64,000 nt of DNA from Candidatus Jettenia sp. (GTDB taxonomy: Bacteria > Planctomycetota > Brocadiia > Brocadiales > Brocadiaceae): assembly GCA_021650895.1 (NCBI GenBank), contig CP091278.1:1889659-1953658 (forward strand), written 5' to 3'. This document shows positions 21,337 through 31,395 of this stretch, piece by piece. The notes under the pieces were generated by a model. That model did not search any database, was not told the DNA's origin, and saw nothing but the letters and a program-made list of their open reading frames with translations. A program made the translations under genes and the position numbers. Each line of letters starts with the position of its first letter. The first letter of the stretch is position 1.

Positions 21337-21963
21337 TATCACTCGAACGGCCATATCCTTGAAAAAATCGCCCCGCTTGTTCTCCGTGAGAAATATCTCT
21401 CTAACAAGGATTATATCCTCACAGAGCAGTTGTATCAATCCACTCTCAGGACACCCGGTGAGGCACGGTCTATAGATAAAAGGGTCTTAGAACAAGGAAT
21501 TCATGAAGGTGTGCGTATGGGGCTTTTCGGACTTGGGGAGTTGGAGAATAATAAGCCAAATTGTCGATATTTCAAAGAACTACCAACTGTCGCATTTGCT
21601 GGGAATGAAATAATAATAAACGAGGCACTCTGTCATGATCAGAAAAAACAAGTCGAAACACCTGTACAAAAGACATCGTCATATACACAACCAGAGACAG
21701 GTGAAACACCCGGACATACGGAGGTATTTAAAGAAAAAGACGTTATCCTCTATACAAAGGCCAGAGAAAAAATACAACTCAGGTTTTCAGTACCAAAAGG
21801 TAAGGTGTCAAGCATTATGGGTGTGATAAACTTACTGCAAACTAAATTTGAAACCTTGCAGATAGAACTCAGCGCTGCAAATGGAAATATGCCAGAACAG
21901 GAGTACGAAGACAAAATCAAGGAGACGTTCAGACAGATGGGAATTGAGATAGAGGAGCAATAA
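21337..21963 (+). pseudogene. C-terminal remnant resembling a DUF499 family ATPase
   Basis: An open frame without a proper start encodes ~208 residues. Segments such as EKIAPLVLREKYLS, TLRTPGEARS, IHEGVRMGLFGLGEL and KGKVSSIMGVINLLQTKF resemble, as I recall, the C-terminus of large DUF499 AAA-type ATPases found with DUF1156 methyltransferases in phage-defence islands. The N-terminal ~900 residues, including any P-loop, are absent, and palindromic repeats sit at the break. An in-frame TTG at 21430 exists but has no good ribosome site. The family assignment is by recognition only and needs a profile search. Confidence 0.5.
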
Positions 21964-22106
21964 GGATATATTGCATTCAATTTGTACAATATTTGTGATA
22001 GAATAACGTATTTTTTGTTTTCAAAGGCAACGAACAAAAGAGTAAAAGAGCCTTTTCATAAAGCAATTTGTAGAGAGACTCTTCAAGTTTGTTTCTGCAA
22101 GTTCCC

Positions 22107-22131
22107 GCAAGGCTAAAGCCTTGCCCTACTA
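22107..22131. repeat. Partial copy of the GTAGGGCAAGGC repeat family (hairpin)
   Basis: The palindrome GCAAGGCTAAAGCCTTGC (22107-22124) is followed by CCTAC. It is the reverse complement of the left arm of the repeat copies at 39932, 46819 and 47667. It lies just 3' of the minus-strand phosphoesterase gene and could also act as a transcript end. Confidence 0.7.
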
Positions 22132-22145
22132 CATACGTTTAGCCT

Positions 22146-23069
22146 TTAAACTCCTTTTAATACCCTCTGTGCCAATTCACCTGGTAATTTTGCTTCTAAA
22201 ATTTTTTTTGATGCCGCTTCCGTATTGTAGGACACCCGCTTAAAGCAGAGATGCTTTGAAGAGGAATCAAATACTACATAACAGCCACAAGCGTTTCCAT
22301 CCCTCGGTTGCCCTACGGAACCTACGTTGATATAATATTTCCATCCTTTGCTCAAATCGATATGAAAAGATTCTACTTTATTTGTTGATTCCTTTTCAAT
22401 AAGCATGAGTCTCATATCATAATTGTCTGCTGGAATCAGGACTGAGGCGTTTACTGTTCTTATCTCTTTTGTATAAATATAGGCTGCTGGACGATGAGTG
22501 TGTCCACCAAAGGTTACCTTTGACCATAAATTCGTATATTTCAGTACACCTGCATTCTTCGCATATTCGTATCCTTTCGGATAGGCAGGTGTGCTATGTA
22601 CGATTTCAAATTCTTCCTTACCCAATCTCATCCTTAGTGAAAGGCGTCTTAAAAATTTAAGATTCTTTTTCGTTAAGATATCTTTAGTCCAGTCTATGGC
22701 AATCTTTGCTACCGGATTCATTTCTGTGGTAAGAGACGGCTCACCAACTGCCTCTCTGTCGTGATTCCCGCCAATAGCAATCCCTTTTTTTTCTAATAAC
22801 TGAAAGGCATTCAGTAAGTTGTCTCTTTCTAATGGACTCAAATATGGTTGAGATGATATTTTATATATATTTTCTAAAGAGACTTCCCTCCTACCGTAAA
22901 CTAAATACCGTATAATATCGCAGCACTCATTTGGTGATGCACCATAGCCAACAATATCACCAACAATTAATAACCTATCGATATCATGTTCCTTATCGGC
23001 GATTTCTTTAATTACTGCTAGTAAAGCATCCACATTGCTATGGATATCCGATATAATAACGTTTTTCAT
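22146..23069 (-). CDS. Calcineurin-like metallophosphoesterase
   Basis: The family's metal-binding motifs are all present: DIHSN, GDIVGYG, GNHD and GGHTHRP. Between them are family-typical spacings with an inserted helical segment. The length is 307 residues and it is soluble with no signal peptide. Substrate cannot be told; relatives include phosphodiesterases and protein phosphatases. It begins 28 bp after the atypical protein kinase gene on the same strand, so a kinase-phosphatase pair is likely. Confidence 0.88.
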   Translation of the reverse strand: MKNVIISDIHSNVDALLAVIKEIADKEHDIDRLLIVGDIVGYGASPNECCDIIRYLVYGRREVSLENIYKISSQPYLSPLERDNLLNAFQLLEKKGIAIGGNHDREAVGEPSLTTEMNPVAKIAIDWTKDILTKKNLKFLRRLSLRMRLGKEEFEIVHSTPAYPKGYEYAKNAGVLKYTNLWSKVTFGGHTHRPAAYIYTKEIRTVNASVLIPADNYDMRLMLIEKESTNKVESFHIDLSKGWKYYINVGSVGQPRDGNACGCYVVFDSSSKHLCFKRVSYNTEAASKKILEAKLPGELAQRVLKGV

Positions 23070-23097
23070 CCAAAAACATTTTTCCCAGAGAAAAGGT

Positions 23098-23907
23098 CTA
23101 AATGATACTACTTAACAATTTTTTTAATTCTTCGGCTGATGAAATCCTGGAAGAAACATGTACCTCTAATAATCCCTGAATAATTTCTTCTAGTTTTTGA
23201 GACACCTGATCGTTTATCTGATGGGGTAAGGTCTTTTCTACTTGCCATAATTTCTTTGTTAGTATTTGATACAATATAAGCCCTATAGAGTACAAGTCTG
23301 TCCTGCCATCGAGCCGAATAGCTGAAGAAATATCCTCATAATGAAATTTTCTTGGTCTGTCTTTTAAATAAGTAAGCATTTGCAATTGTTCCGGTGATGC
23401 ATATTCCTTACTGATCCCTTTAATAATCCCTCCCTTTTTGATAGCTAATTCAAAATCAACAAGGTGCACTAACTTTGTTGTATGGTTAAGAATCAAGTGT
23501 CCGGGTTTTAAATCACAATGAATATAGTTCTTACTATGAAGATATTGCAGAGGATCACAGACGGTAATAAATAATTTGATAATTTCCTCAATAGTTCTGA
23601 TGTCTTCAACATCCTTTTCGTTAAAGTAATCAAGAAGGTCATATCCATTGATGTGCTGCAATACAATAAAATTTTGTTTAATTAAAAATTTTCCATCTTT
23701 GAACAACTCAGCGTGTCCAAAATCGTAAGCTACCGGTATTTGAATATGATTCAGTTCCTTCAATATATAATACTCTTCTGAAAATTCAAAGTCTGGAGAG
23801 TATTTTATTCCCTTTTCCGGCATATCAGTCAAAACGGCATAATTAGACTTATGCAAACTCGCCTGACATTTAAAATCACTAAAATGATATTTATTAATTC
23901 TATACAT
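23098..23907 (-). CDS. Atypical Ser/Thr protein kinase-like protein
   Basis: The C-lobe of a eukaryotic-type kinase is clear: HCDLKP (catalytic Asp132, Lys134), an SPE motif before a long activation-segment insert, and DLYSIGLILYQIL. Three features are unusual. The N-lobe lacks a glycine-rich loop. The metal-binding Asn of HxDLKPxN is His137. DFG is DFE at 151-153. The protein may be catalytically weak or a pseudokinase, although some kinases tolerate such changes. There is no membrane span. It is the first gene of a two-gene unit with the metallophosphoesterase. Confidence 0.8.
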   Translation of the reverse strand: MYRINKYHFSDFKCQASLHKSNYAVLTDMPEKGIKYSPDFEFSEEYYILKELNHIQIPVAYDFGHAELFKDGKFLIKQNFIVLQHINGYDLLDYFNEKDVEDIRTIEEIIKLFITVCDPLQYLHSKNYIHCDLKPGHLILNHTTKLVHLVDFELAIKKGGIIKGISKEYASPEQLQMLTYLKDRPRKFHYEDISSAIRLDGRTDLYSIGLILYQILTKKLWQVEKTLPHQINDQVSQKLEEIIQGLLEVHVSSRISSAEELKKLLSSII

Positions 23908-24497
23908 GATACATTATTAAATAAATATTGTATCTTTATTAAAGACAAGAAATTTTCGAGATTATAACGGAATATGGTGATAAAACAAGAATTTTAAAAT
24001 TTCTAGAAAAATAAGAAATAAGAATTATCAAACAAAATTTTAGACTAATTACGGCTGAAATGAACCAATACAATATTTTCAATTTATAATTCAAATAGTA
24101 TATAACTCTAATTTAGTTAATATATTAAGTAAAAATACAAACTCATATGAGAAAAACTATCAATGATGCCGATATTAAAAATCTATAACAGAAATCATAA
24201 AATTATAATCGTCGAAATAAGTCATATCTCTTAATATAAAAGGATTTATGAATTTAACCCACAATATTGAATATTATACGATATTTTTTTAACTTAAGAG
24301 AGGAATAATAATTGCGTCTTATTGATAAGTTTAGTTGTGATCTTATCACAGGATTTACCTGTTTATTTCATGGTATTTTGATAAAAATTTTTCACAAGGA
24401 GGTGTAAAGGATAAAAATAAAAACATCATTACGTATTTTTTTGCTATTGTATTTAATTTGTATAAGAGGTAGTATTTTGCTAGGAGAGGACGGGTTT
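23908..24497. promoter_or_regulatory. AT-rich gap with palindrome upstream of first amt gene
   Basis: About 590 bp of very AT-rich DNA separates the divergent kinase and amt genes. A 15-bp palindrome TGTGATCTTATCACA lies at 24336-24350, which is CRP/FNR-like in half-sites but with a 5-bp spacer. A strong AGGAGGTG at 24395-24402 precedes no sensible frame. No gene is visible. Confidence 0.45.
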
Positions 24498-26051
24498 ATG
24501 AAATGTATTTCTAACAAAATAATCGGCATGTGGTTATTGTTAATAACATTAGGGATATTTACTTTAAATTCTGGAGTTGCTCAAGCTGGAGACCCAAATG
24601 GAGCTGAAACATATTCAGACAGCATTGGAGGTTTGAAATATGCTGTTAACTTTACATGGACATTACTGGGAGCTTTTTTAGTATTTAGCATGCAGGCGGG
24701 ATTCACCTTTTTAGGTGGATTTTTAAGACAGAAGAATATGCTGGGTTATATGGCTCACTGCTTCATTGATTCTACTCTTGGGGCAGTTATTTTTTATCTT
24801 TTCGGATTTGCCTTAATGTTTGGTGGCTCGAAACTGGTACCTGGGCTTGATTATGGCAATTCTTTTATTGGATGGGACGGATTTTTCCTGAGTGGAAGAT
24901 CGTACGATGTCCAAACAATTATGTTCTGGCTCTTCCAGATGGTATTTGCAACAAAAACTGTTTCAATTATTGCGGGTGCTGTAGCGGAGAGAATGAAATT
25001 TGTGCCTTATCTTATCTATAGTTGCCTTATGTGCGGCTTAATTTATCCTATTTACGGGCATTGGGTTTGGGGCGGAGGCTGGCTAGGCTCGCTTCCGATT
25101 GGAGCCGGAGTAAAAGATTTTGCGGGTTGTGCTACGGTACATACCGTGGGAGGTATTATGGCACTGGTCGGAGCATGGGCATTGGGTCCAAGGAATGGAA
25201 AGTATAATCCTGACGGTTCACCAAATGCCATTCCAGGTCATAATCTTGTATACGTTGTAATAGGTACCCTTATTCTTGCCTTTGGTTGGTTTGGTTTTAA
25301 TGCGGGCAGCACCTTAGCAGCGACAGATTTGCGTATATCTGTGATTGCAAGCAATACTTTTATAGCCGCTGCAACAGGCGCCTCTATTATGATATTTTTC
25401 ACTTGGGCCAAGATGGGTGTTGTGGACTTACCATTTGTTTGTAATGGCGCCTTAGCAGGATTAGTGGCTATTACAGCACCTTGCGCCTATGTGGCGCCAT
25501 GGGCAGCCGCAGTAATTGGACTTCTCGCTGGCCTAGCGATGAGATGTGCCTTTTGGTTTGTAGAATCTAAGATGAAAATCGATGATCCACTTGGCGCAGT
25601 AGCTGTACATGCAGCCAACGGCATCTGGGGTATGATTGCTGTGGGTATTTTTGCAGATGGCACCTATGGTGGTGTGAGTGGTTTGATTACCGGTTCGGGT
25701 TCACAATTATTGGCACAATTCATTGGAACATTAGTTGCTATAGGATGGTCATTGGCATGGGGTTGCGCCGTATTCTTCTCATTAAAATATACGATAGGTA
25801 TACGGGTATCCGATCTTGTAGAATCTGATGGAGTAGATACCCACATCCATGGTTCTCCTTGTTATCCTGTTGAGCCAGAATTCATTGCTCCCATGGTAGG
25901 AGAGGAAGAAGTTGATATACAACAGGAAAAGAGACAAGCATCTTTACTTGAGGAAGCATTAAGCAGAGACGCTGACAGGGAAAAGATATACTCAGATAAA
26001 CTCGGCCGATGGGTATATGCCAGGCTTAAAACGGATACGAAAAGGCGATAA
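24498..26051 (+). CDS. amtB: Ammonium transporter Amt (first copy, long C-tail)
   Basis: Amt proteins form trimeric membrane channels for ammonium/ammonia. I start at ATG 24498, which has GAGAGG 8 nt upstream and begins a signal peptide ending AQA; an in-frame TTG at 24441 is less likely. The conserved Asp (VKDFAG), the twin pore histidines (ATVHTVGG; VAVHAANG) and GFNAGST are present, in a core with ~11 predicted spans. The cytoplasmic tail is unusually long (~65 residues after the last span) and acidic/basic helical. A PII gene follows 53 bp downstream, the usual amtB-glnK arrangement. Confidence 0.95.
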   Translation: MKCISNKIIGMWLLLITLGIFTLNSGVAQAGDPNGAETYSDSIGGLKYAVNFTWTLLGAFLVFSMQAGFTFLGGFLRQKNMLGYMAHCFIDSTLGAVIFYLFGFALMFGGSKLVPGLDYGNSFIGWDGFFLSGRSYDVQTIMFWLFQMVFATKTVSIIAGAVAERMKFVPYLIYSCLMCGLIYPIYGHWVWGGGWLGSLPIGAGVKDFAGCATVHTVGGIMALVGAWALGPRNGKYNPDGSPNAIPGHNLVYVVIGTLILAFGWFGFNAGSTLAATDLRISVIASNTFIAAATGASIMIFFTWAKMGVVDLPFVCNGALAGLVAITAPCAYVAPWAAAVIGLLAGLAMRCAFWFVESKMKIDDPLGAVAVHAANGIWGMIAVGIFADGTYGGVSGLITGSGSQLLAQFIGTLVAIGWSLAWGCAVFFSLKYTIGIRVSDLVESDGVDTHIHGSPCYPVEPEFIAPMVGEEEVDIQQEKRQASLLEEALSRDADREKIYSDKLGRWVYARLKTDTKRR

Positions 26052-26077
26052 TTTTCACCGTGATTTAATGTAATTAG

Positions 26078-26443
<366 letters not shown>

Positions 26444-26470
26444 ACTACATGATATAAATTGAATTTTTCT

Positions 26471-26507
26471 GCTGATGTTGTCTCTATTCACGTGAGACAA
26501 CATCAGC
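26471..26507. terminator. Intrinsic-type hairpin between PII and second amt gene
   Basis: A perfect 14-bp stem (GCTGATGTTGTCTC with GAGACAACATCAGC) with a 9-base loop is followed by TATTTTT. It lies 28 bp after the PII stop and 23 bp before the next amt start. It probably ends the amt-PII transcript or attenuates read-through into the second amt. Confidence 0.8.
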
Positions 26508-26529
26508 TATTTTTCATGAAGGACTAAAA

Positions 26530-27894
26530 TTGAGACAATACTTTTTTGTATTCACATTATTCATCGGATTACTGATTTTCCTGGTTAAAAGTACCTTCGC
26601 CGGAGATCCGGGAGGCACCCGAACCTATTCTGATAGCATATTAGGATTAAAATTTTCTGTAAATTTTGCATGGACATTGCTCTGCGCCTTTTTAGTCTTT
26701 AACATGCAGGCAGGCTTCACTTTTCTTGGTGCTGGTTTTCTTCAAAAGAAAAATACACTCAATTATCTGGCAATGAGCTTTGCAGATTTTTGTATTGGAT
26801 CAATTGTATTTTGGTTATTTGGTTTTGCATTGATGTTTGGTGGCTCAAAGCTGGCACCTGGACTCTCTTGGGGAAATCAATTTATTGGTTATAGTGGATT
26901 TTTACTTATCGGAGATTCCTATGATGTATCCGCATCTGTACTTTGGATATTCCAGATGATGTTTGCCGCCTCTGCTTGCACAATTGTAACAGGCGCTGTT
27001 GCAGAGAGAATTAAGTTTCATATACACATTATTTATAGCGCATTCTTATGCGGCGTGATCTACCCTTTGTTTGGACATTGGATGTGGGGTAAAGGATGGT
27101 TAGAATTGCTACCCTTTGGAGTAGGTGCAAGAGATTTCGCAGGTTCAGGTGTCGTACACGGAATGGGTGGTTTAATTGCTTTTGTCGCAGCATGGATGAT
27201 AGGTCCCAGATTTGGGAAATATAATCCGGATGGTAGTCCGAATGTAATACAAGGTCATAATATGGTATATATTGTGATTGGGACCCTTATTTTAATTTTT
27301 GGATGGTTTGGTTTCAATGCAGGCAGCACACTTGCTGTCACAGAATTAAGGATAGCTGTTGTTAGTGTAAACACCTTCTTATCTGCTATTGCTGGCGCTA
27401 TTACCCTTCTCTATTTTTCCTATTTTAAAACAACAAAATCCGATGTTATAATGACTTGTAACGGGGCATTAGCAGGTTGTGTAGCAATTACAGCATCCGG
27501 AGCTTATGTACCTCATTGGGCAGCAATTATAATTGGGGTTATTGCAAGTTTAATCACAAGAACTTCGCTCTATTTTATCGAAAGTAAACTAAAGATTGAT
27601 GATCCTGTTGGCGCCATATCTGTACACGGAGCAAATGGAATTTGGGGTTTACTTTCGGTTGGAATTTTCTCTGATGGGACATATGGTGGTGTAAGAGGTT
27701 TAATCACCGGTTCAGGTTGGCAATTGTTAGCTCAATTTATTGCTTGTGTAACATTAGTAACTTGGTGTCTTGTGGCTGGTTTTTTGTTTTTCTTTGCACT
27801 TAAACGTTTTTTTGGGTTAAGGGTGCCAGTAAATATAGAACGTTCTGGTATCGATATTTATGAACATGGGGCAAGTTGTTATCCTGGATTATAA
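26530..27894 (+). CDS. amtB: Ammonium transporter Amt (second copy, no PII partner)
   Basis: The start is TTG with AAGGA 6 nt upstream, opening a signal peptide that ends near TFAGD. The pore Asp (ARDFAG) and both His (GVVHGMGG; ISVHGANG) are kept, as is GFNAGST. It is a close paralogue of the first copy over the whole core, so the two probably arose by duplication, but it lacks that copy's long C-terminal extension (454 residues). No PII gene follows. It may share the upstream PII. Confidence 0.94.
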   Translation: MRQYFFVFTLFIGLLIFLVKSTFAGDPGGTRTYSDSILGLKFSVNFAWTLLCAFLVFNMQAGFTFLGAGFLQKKNTLNYLAMSFADFCIGSIVFWLFGFALMFGGSKLAPGLSWGNQFIGYSGFLLIGDSYDVSASVLWIFQMMFAASACTIVTGAVAERIKFHIHIIYSAFLCGVIYPLFGHWMWGKGWLELLPFGVGARDFAGSGVVHGMGGLIAFVAAWMIGPRFGKYNPDGSPNVIQGHNMVYIVIGTLILIFGWFGFNAGSTLAVTELRIAVVSVNTFLSAIAGAITLLYFSYFKTTKSDVIMTCNGALAGCVAITASGAYVPHWAAIIIGVIASLITRTSLYFIESKLKIDDPVGAISVHGANGIWGLLSVGIFSDGTYGGVRGLITGSGWQLLAQFIACVTLVTWCLVAGFLFFFALKRFFGLRVPVNIERSGIDIYEHGASCYPGL

Positions 27895-28379
27895 TTTAAA
27901 AATCTAAATAAGACACATCTTCACAACAGATACTTTTAGAAATGCTATGAGGATTAGCCGTTTTGTAACCTAACTTCTATAAATAAGTTATGTTAAAGTA
28001 TATGGTTAAATTTTTAGAGCTTTTCATAAGTAAGCCCTGTTCTCTTCTCTTTTTCCTTTCCATTATTTTAATTCCTTGTATCTCATCTTTATTATAATTG
28101 TTTTGGTTTTAATCAACCATTTAGAGATTCAGCAAATATTGTGCAACACAATAACGATTAACTGTAAATAAGTATTATGTTGTTTAACCATAATTGCATA
28201 TAACATTATTTTTTAAAATATAATCTTTAGGTATAAAATTTGTTAGGTATATCTATAAAACTTATATTTCTTAAAATAATTATTACCATTGTTCAACATA
28301 CTATAGATTTTAGCCCAATCAACTCAGGTATTAGTTAATGGTTTTTGCCTCATATAACTACAGAACTGGAGGCTTATAT
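27895..28379. other. AT-rich intergenic gap, no gene seen
   Basis: About 480 bp of strongly AT-rich sequence separates the second amt from the diheme protein. I see no coding frame, no hairpin with a T run and no consensus promoter. A GGAGG at 28369-28374 belongs to the next gene. Confidence 0.4.
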
Positions 28380-29324
28380 ATGCTTAACCATAAATTTCTC
28401 TTCTGTTTTTTGATACTACTTCTTATTCATGTACTCGTAGCTTTTTCTGCATTCTCGCAAAATTATGTAATCAACGGAGTTCTGGAAGAAAATGATCTTG
28501 AAATAGAAATTAAAGATAGTATTGTTCGCAAAGAATCCTTAACCATTAAAGATCATCGGGTTTATATTCAGGTAGTACTCGATGAGGGTGCAAGGAATAT
28601 TGCAAATCATAAAAGATATAAAGAGAGGTTTTATCTACTTCCAAAGGAAGTAGTTTATGACGACGGAAGTAAACATATTTTTTATTATAAGGATAATACA
28701 GAAATCGAGATAGGAAAGGTAAAAAGTTTTTTAGGTTTTATGCCCTATATCACTTTAGCTGAAGGTGTAATGATAGTAAGCTCCCCTACCGATGCTAAGT
28801 TATCGATTTCACGAGCTAACAACTATCAGGATATTCCAAAATCAATAATACATTCTGAACAGTGTATGGAAGCAACTTTACGTAAGAAGTGCGGCCAGTG
28901 CCATATATTGGAATATATATTTTCACACAAAAAGTGGATTGAGGAAGATATCCTGCATGCATTTAATAGGCTGCAGATGGAAAAAGAAGAAAGGCTTACT
29001 GAAGATGAACAGAAAATAATTGATTTGTTCAAAAAATACCAAAAAGGCGAAGTCGATAAAGAAAAGCTTGCTGAATTTACAACACTAAAACAAATCGGAA
29101 AAAATGACATAGTTAATTTTACAAAAGACATTTATATGAATAATTGCGTACCTTGCCATAATCCATCAAAGATAACGGACGTTTCTCTGCTCTACTCAAA
29201 ACGGAAATGTAAAAGTATCGTTGAACGAATAAAGGAAAAAGAACCGTCTCTCTTTTTACAAAAAGATATGGATAGTTTAGCCAGCTATTTATGGGAAATA
29301 AAGCTCAGGCCATGTAAGAATTAA
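28380..29324 (+). CDS. Secreted diheme c-type cytochrome-like protein
   Basis: I start at ATG 28380 because GGAGG lies 7 nt upstream and a clear signal peptide follows (hydrophobic run, cleavage near FSQ). The mature protein (~288 residues) has a mostly beta-like N-terminal half. Two heme-c motifs, CGQCH at 171-175 and CVPCH at 256-260, are separated by a Lys/Glu-rich helical segment. It is probably periplasmic or anammoxosomal, with covalent heme. I do not recognise the family. It lies alone between amt genes, which is unusual and may tie electron transfer to ammonium uptake. That link is inference. Confidence 0.78.
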   Translation: MLNHKFLFCFLILLLIHVLVAFSAFSQNYVINGVLEENDLEIEIKDSIVRKESLTIKDHRVYIQVVLDEGARNIANHKRYKERFYLLPKEVVYDDGSKHIFYYKDNTEIEIGKVKSFLGFMPYITLAEGVMIVSSPTDAKLSISRANNYQDIPKSIIHSEQCMEATLRKKCGQCHILEYIFSHKKWIEEDILHAFNRLQMEKEERLTEDEQKIIDLFKKYQKGEVDKEKLAEFTTLKQIGKNDIVNFTKDIYMNNCVPCHNPSKITDVSLLYSKRKCKSIVERIKEKEPSLFLQKDMDSLASYLWEIKLRPCKN

Positions 29325-29430
29325 ATTCATATTTTCATGAAAGGAGGTGATGAAACGGTATGCCTTACATGATTGTCTTTTAATGAGAATTGTTTCGTTC
29401 CATGGTATTGATGTTATTATAGCTCTTTAG

Positions 29431-29446
29431 TGGCAGTAAAGTAGCA
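29431..29446 (+). promoter_or_regulatory. Candidate sigma-54 (-24/-12) promoter for third amt
   Basis: TGGCAG, 5 bp, then TAGCA gives the GG-N10-GC spacing required for sigma-54. It is 50 bp upstream of the third amt start. amtB-glnK operons are often sigma-54 dependent, and an NtrC-type regulator is encoded at 18327. One mismatch falls in the -12 element (TAGCA for TTGCA). Confidence 0.5.
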
Positions 29447-29495
29447 GCAGTAGTAGTAAGAGGGTATTAACTTATAACTTTAAAAGGAGACGACA

Positions 29496-30836
29496 ATGAG
29501 AAAAGAAGCTATTCTAGGCATTTCGTCGATTTTTGCATTATCGATGATAGCACTTTTTGCATCAGACGCGATAGCACAAGATGCACCAAAAATTGACACA
29601 GGGGATAATGCATGGTTGCTTGCATCCGCAGCGCTCGTTTTAATCATGACACCAGGTCTAGCCTTATTTTATGGAGGTATGGTAAGGGCCAAGAATATGG
29701 CGAACACACTTTGGTTAAGTTTTATTGTTATTTGTATTATAAGTATACAGTGGATACTCTGGGGCTATAGCTTGTCTTTTGCGCCAGCTAACTGGTTTAT
29801 TGGCGGTCTTGGATGGTGTGGACTTGGAGCAGGTGCTGTTGGACAAGCACCGAGTGATATTTACGCTACAACAGTGCCACACCTCTCATTCATGATGTTT
29901 CAATGTATGTTTGCTATTATTACCCCTGCACTTATGACAGGTGCTTTCGTAGAAAGATTTAAATTTAATGCATGGTTATTATTCATACCCTTATGGGCAA
30001 CCGCAGTATATGCGCCAATAGCACATTGGGTATGGGCCATAGACGGCTGGCTGCTAAAAATAGGTTCATTGGACTTTGCTGGCGGAACAGTTGTCCATAT
30101 CTGTTCAGGCGCCTCAGCGCTATCCCTGATTTTATTTGTCGGAAAACGGAAAGGATATCCAAAAGAGGTAAAACCTCCTCATAATCTTCCCTTTATGATG
30201 TTAGGTACCGGTTTACTATGGTTTGGCTGGTTTGGTTTCAACGCTGGTAGCGCAGTTGCTGCCAATGGATTAGCTGCAAGTGCTTTCGTTGTCACCAATA
30301 CAGCTGCAGGTGCTGCAGGATTTACCTGGTCTGTTATGGAATGGATCTACCATAAGAAACCCACCTTACTTGGCGTTTGTTCAGGTGCAGTTGCTGGTTT
30401 GGTTGCTATTACACCAGCCTCAGGTTTTGTAGGTCCTATGGCATCAATTGCAATAGGAGTTGGTTCCGGAGTAATATGTTTCTATTGTGTAACAAAGATG
30501 AAAAAAGCTTTAGGTTATGATGATGCCCTTGATGTTATTGGCATCCATGCAATGGGTGGAACATGGGGCGCCTTTGCAACAGGCATCTTTTGTAGTACTT
30601 CTGTAAATCCTGCTGGCTTTGACGGCGCAATCTATGGTAATATTGCTCAACTGGGAAAACAATGGGCAGGTATTCTGGCTGCATGGGGATGGGCTTTTGG
30701 AATTACTTCACTTTTAGCCTGGTTTGTAAATGCGGTAATTGGTTTAAGGCCGACGGAGGCAGAAGAAACCACTGGCATGGATATTACCCAACACAAAGAA
30801 ATCGCTTACCATTTTTATGAAACAGAACAGGCTTAA
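29496..30836 (+). CDS. amtB: Ammonium transporter AmtB (third copy, canonical type)
   Basis: The start has AAAGGAG 7-8 nt upstream and encodes a signal peptide ending AIAQD. The core is close to classic AmtB: FYGGMVRAKN, the pore Asp (SLDFAGG), His in TVVHICSG and IGIHAMGG, and GFNAGSA. It differs clearly from the other two copies, which resemble each other. The length is 446 residues with ~11 spans. A PII gene follows 95 bp downstream and a sigma-54-like promoter precedes it. Confidence 0.96.
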   Translation: MRKEAILGISSIFALSMIALFASDAIAQDAPKIDTGDNAWLLASAALVLIMTPGLALFYGGMVRAKNMANTLWLSFIVICIISIQWILWGYSLSFAPANWFIGGLGWCGLGAGAVGQAPSDIYATTVPHLSFMMFQCMFAIITPALMTGAFVERFKFNAWLLFIPLWATAVYAPIAHWVWAIDGWLLKIGSLDFAGGTVVHICSGASALSLILFVGKRKGYPKEVKPPHNLPFMMLGTGLLWFGWFGFNAGSAVAANGLAASAFVVTNTAAGAAGFTWSVMEWIYHKKPTLLGVCSGAVAGLVAITPASGFVGPMASIAIGVGSGVICFYCVTKMKKALGYDDALDVIGIHAMGGTWGAFATGIFCSTSVNPAGFDGAIYGNIAQLGKQWAGILAAWGWAFGITSLLAWFVNAVIGLRPTEAEETTGMDITQHKEIAYHFYETEQA

Positions 30837-30931
30837 TTATTTTATTGTGAAGTAACCCTAGAATATAAAATGCCTAATCCAGTAATTCAATGAAATGAAC
30901 AGGATATTTTAATTATGAAGGAGGTTCATAA

Positions 30932-31270
<339 letters not shown>

Positions 31271-31309
31271 AAATTTTTAATAATTCATATCTTTCATTCA
31301 TTATTAAAA

Positions 31310-31349
31310 GGGCGTTGGTTTTTTCATAACTCCAACGCCCCTATTTTTG
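31310..31349 (+). terminator. Intrinsic terminator after amt-PII
   Basis: The stem GGGCGTTGG (31310-31318) pairs with CCAACGCCC (31332-31340), and CTATTTTTG follows. It lies 39 bp after the second PII stop. Confidence 0.9.
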
Positions 31350-31395
31350 ATCCATAACATCAATAAACATAGAATACATACATGTTAATACATGT

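Noticed and set aside
24333-24352. CRP/FNR site upstream of the first amt
   Set aside because: The half-sites fit but the 5-bp spacer does not match the 6-bp (CRP) or 4-bp (FNR) spacing; kept only as an unnamed palindrome.
29350-29430. AAGGAGGTGATG motif with possible 7- or 26-codon leader peptides
   Set aside because: Spacing from the strong Shine-Dalgarno to either ATG is poor (2 or 12 nt) and no attenuator hairpin follows.
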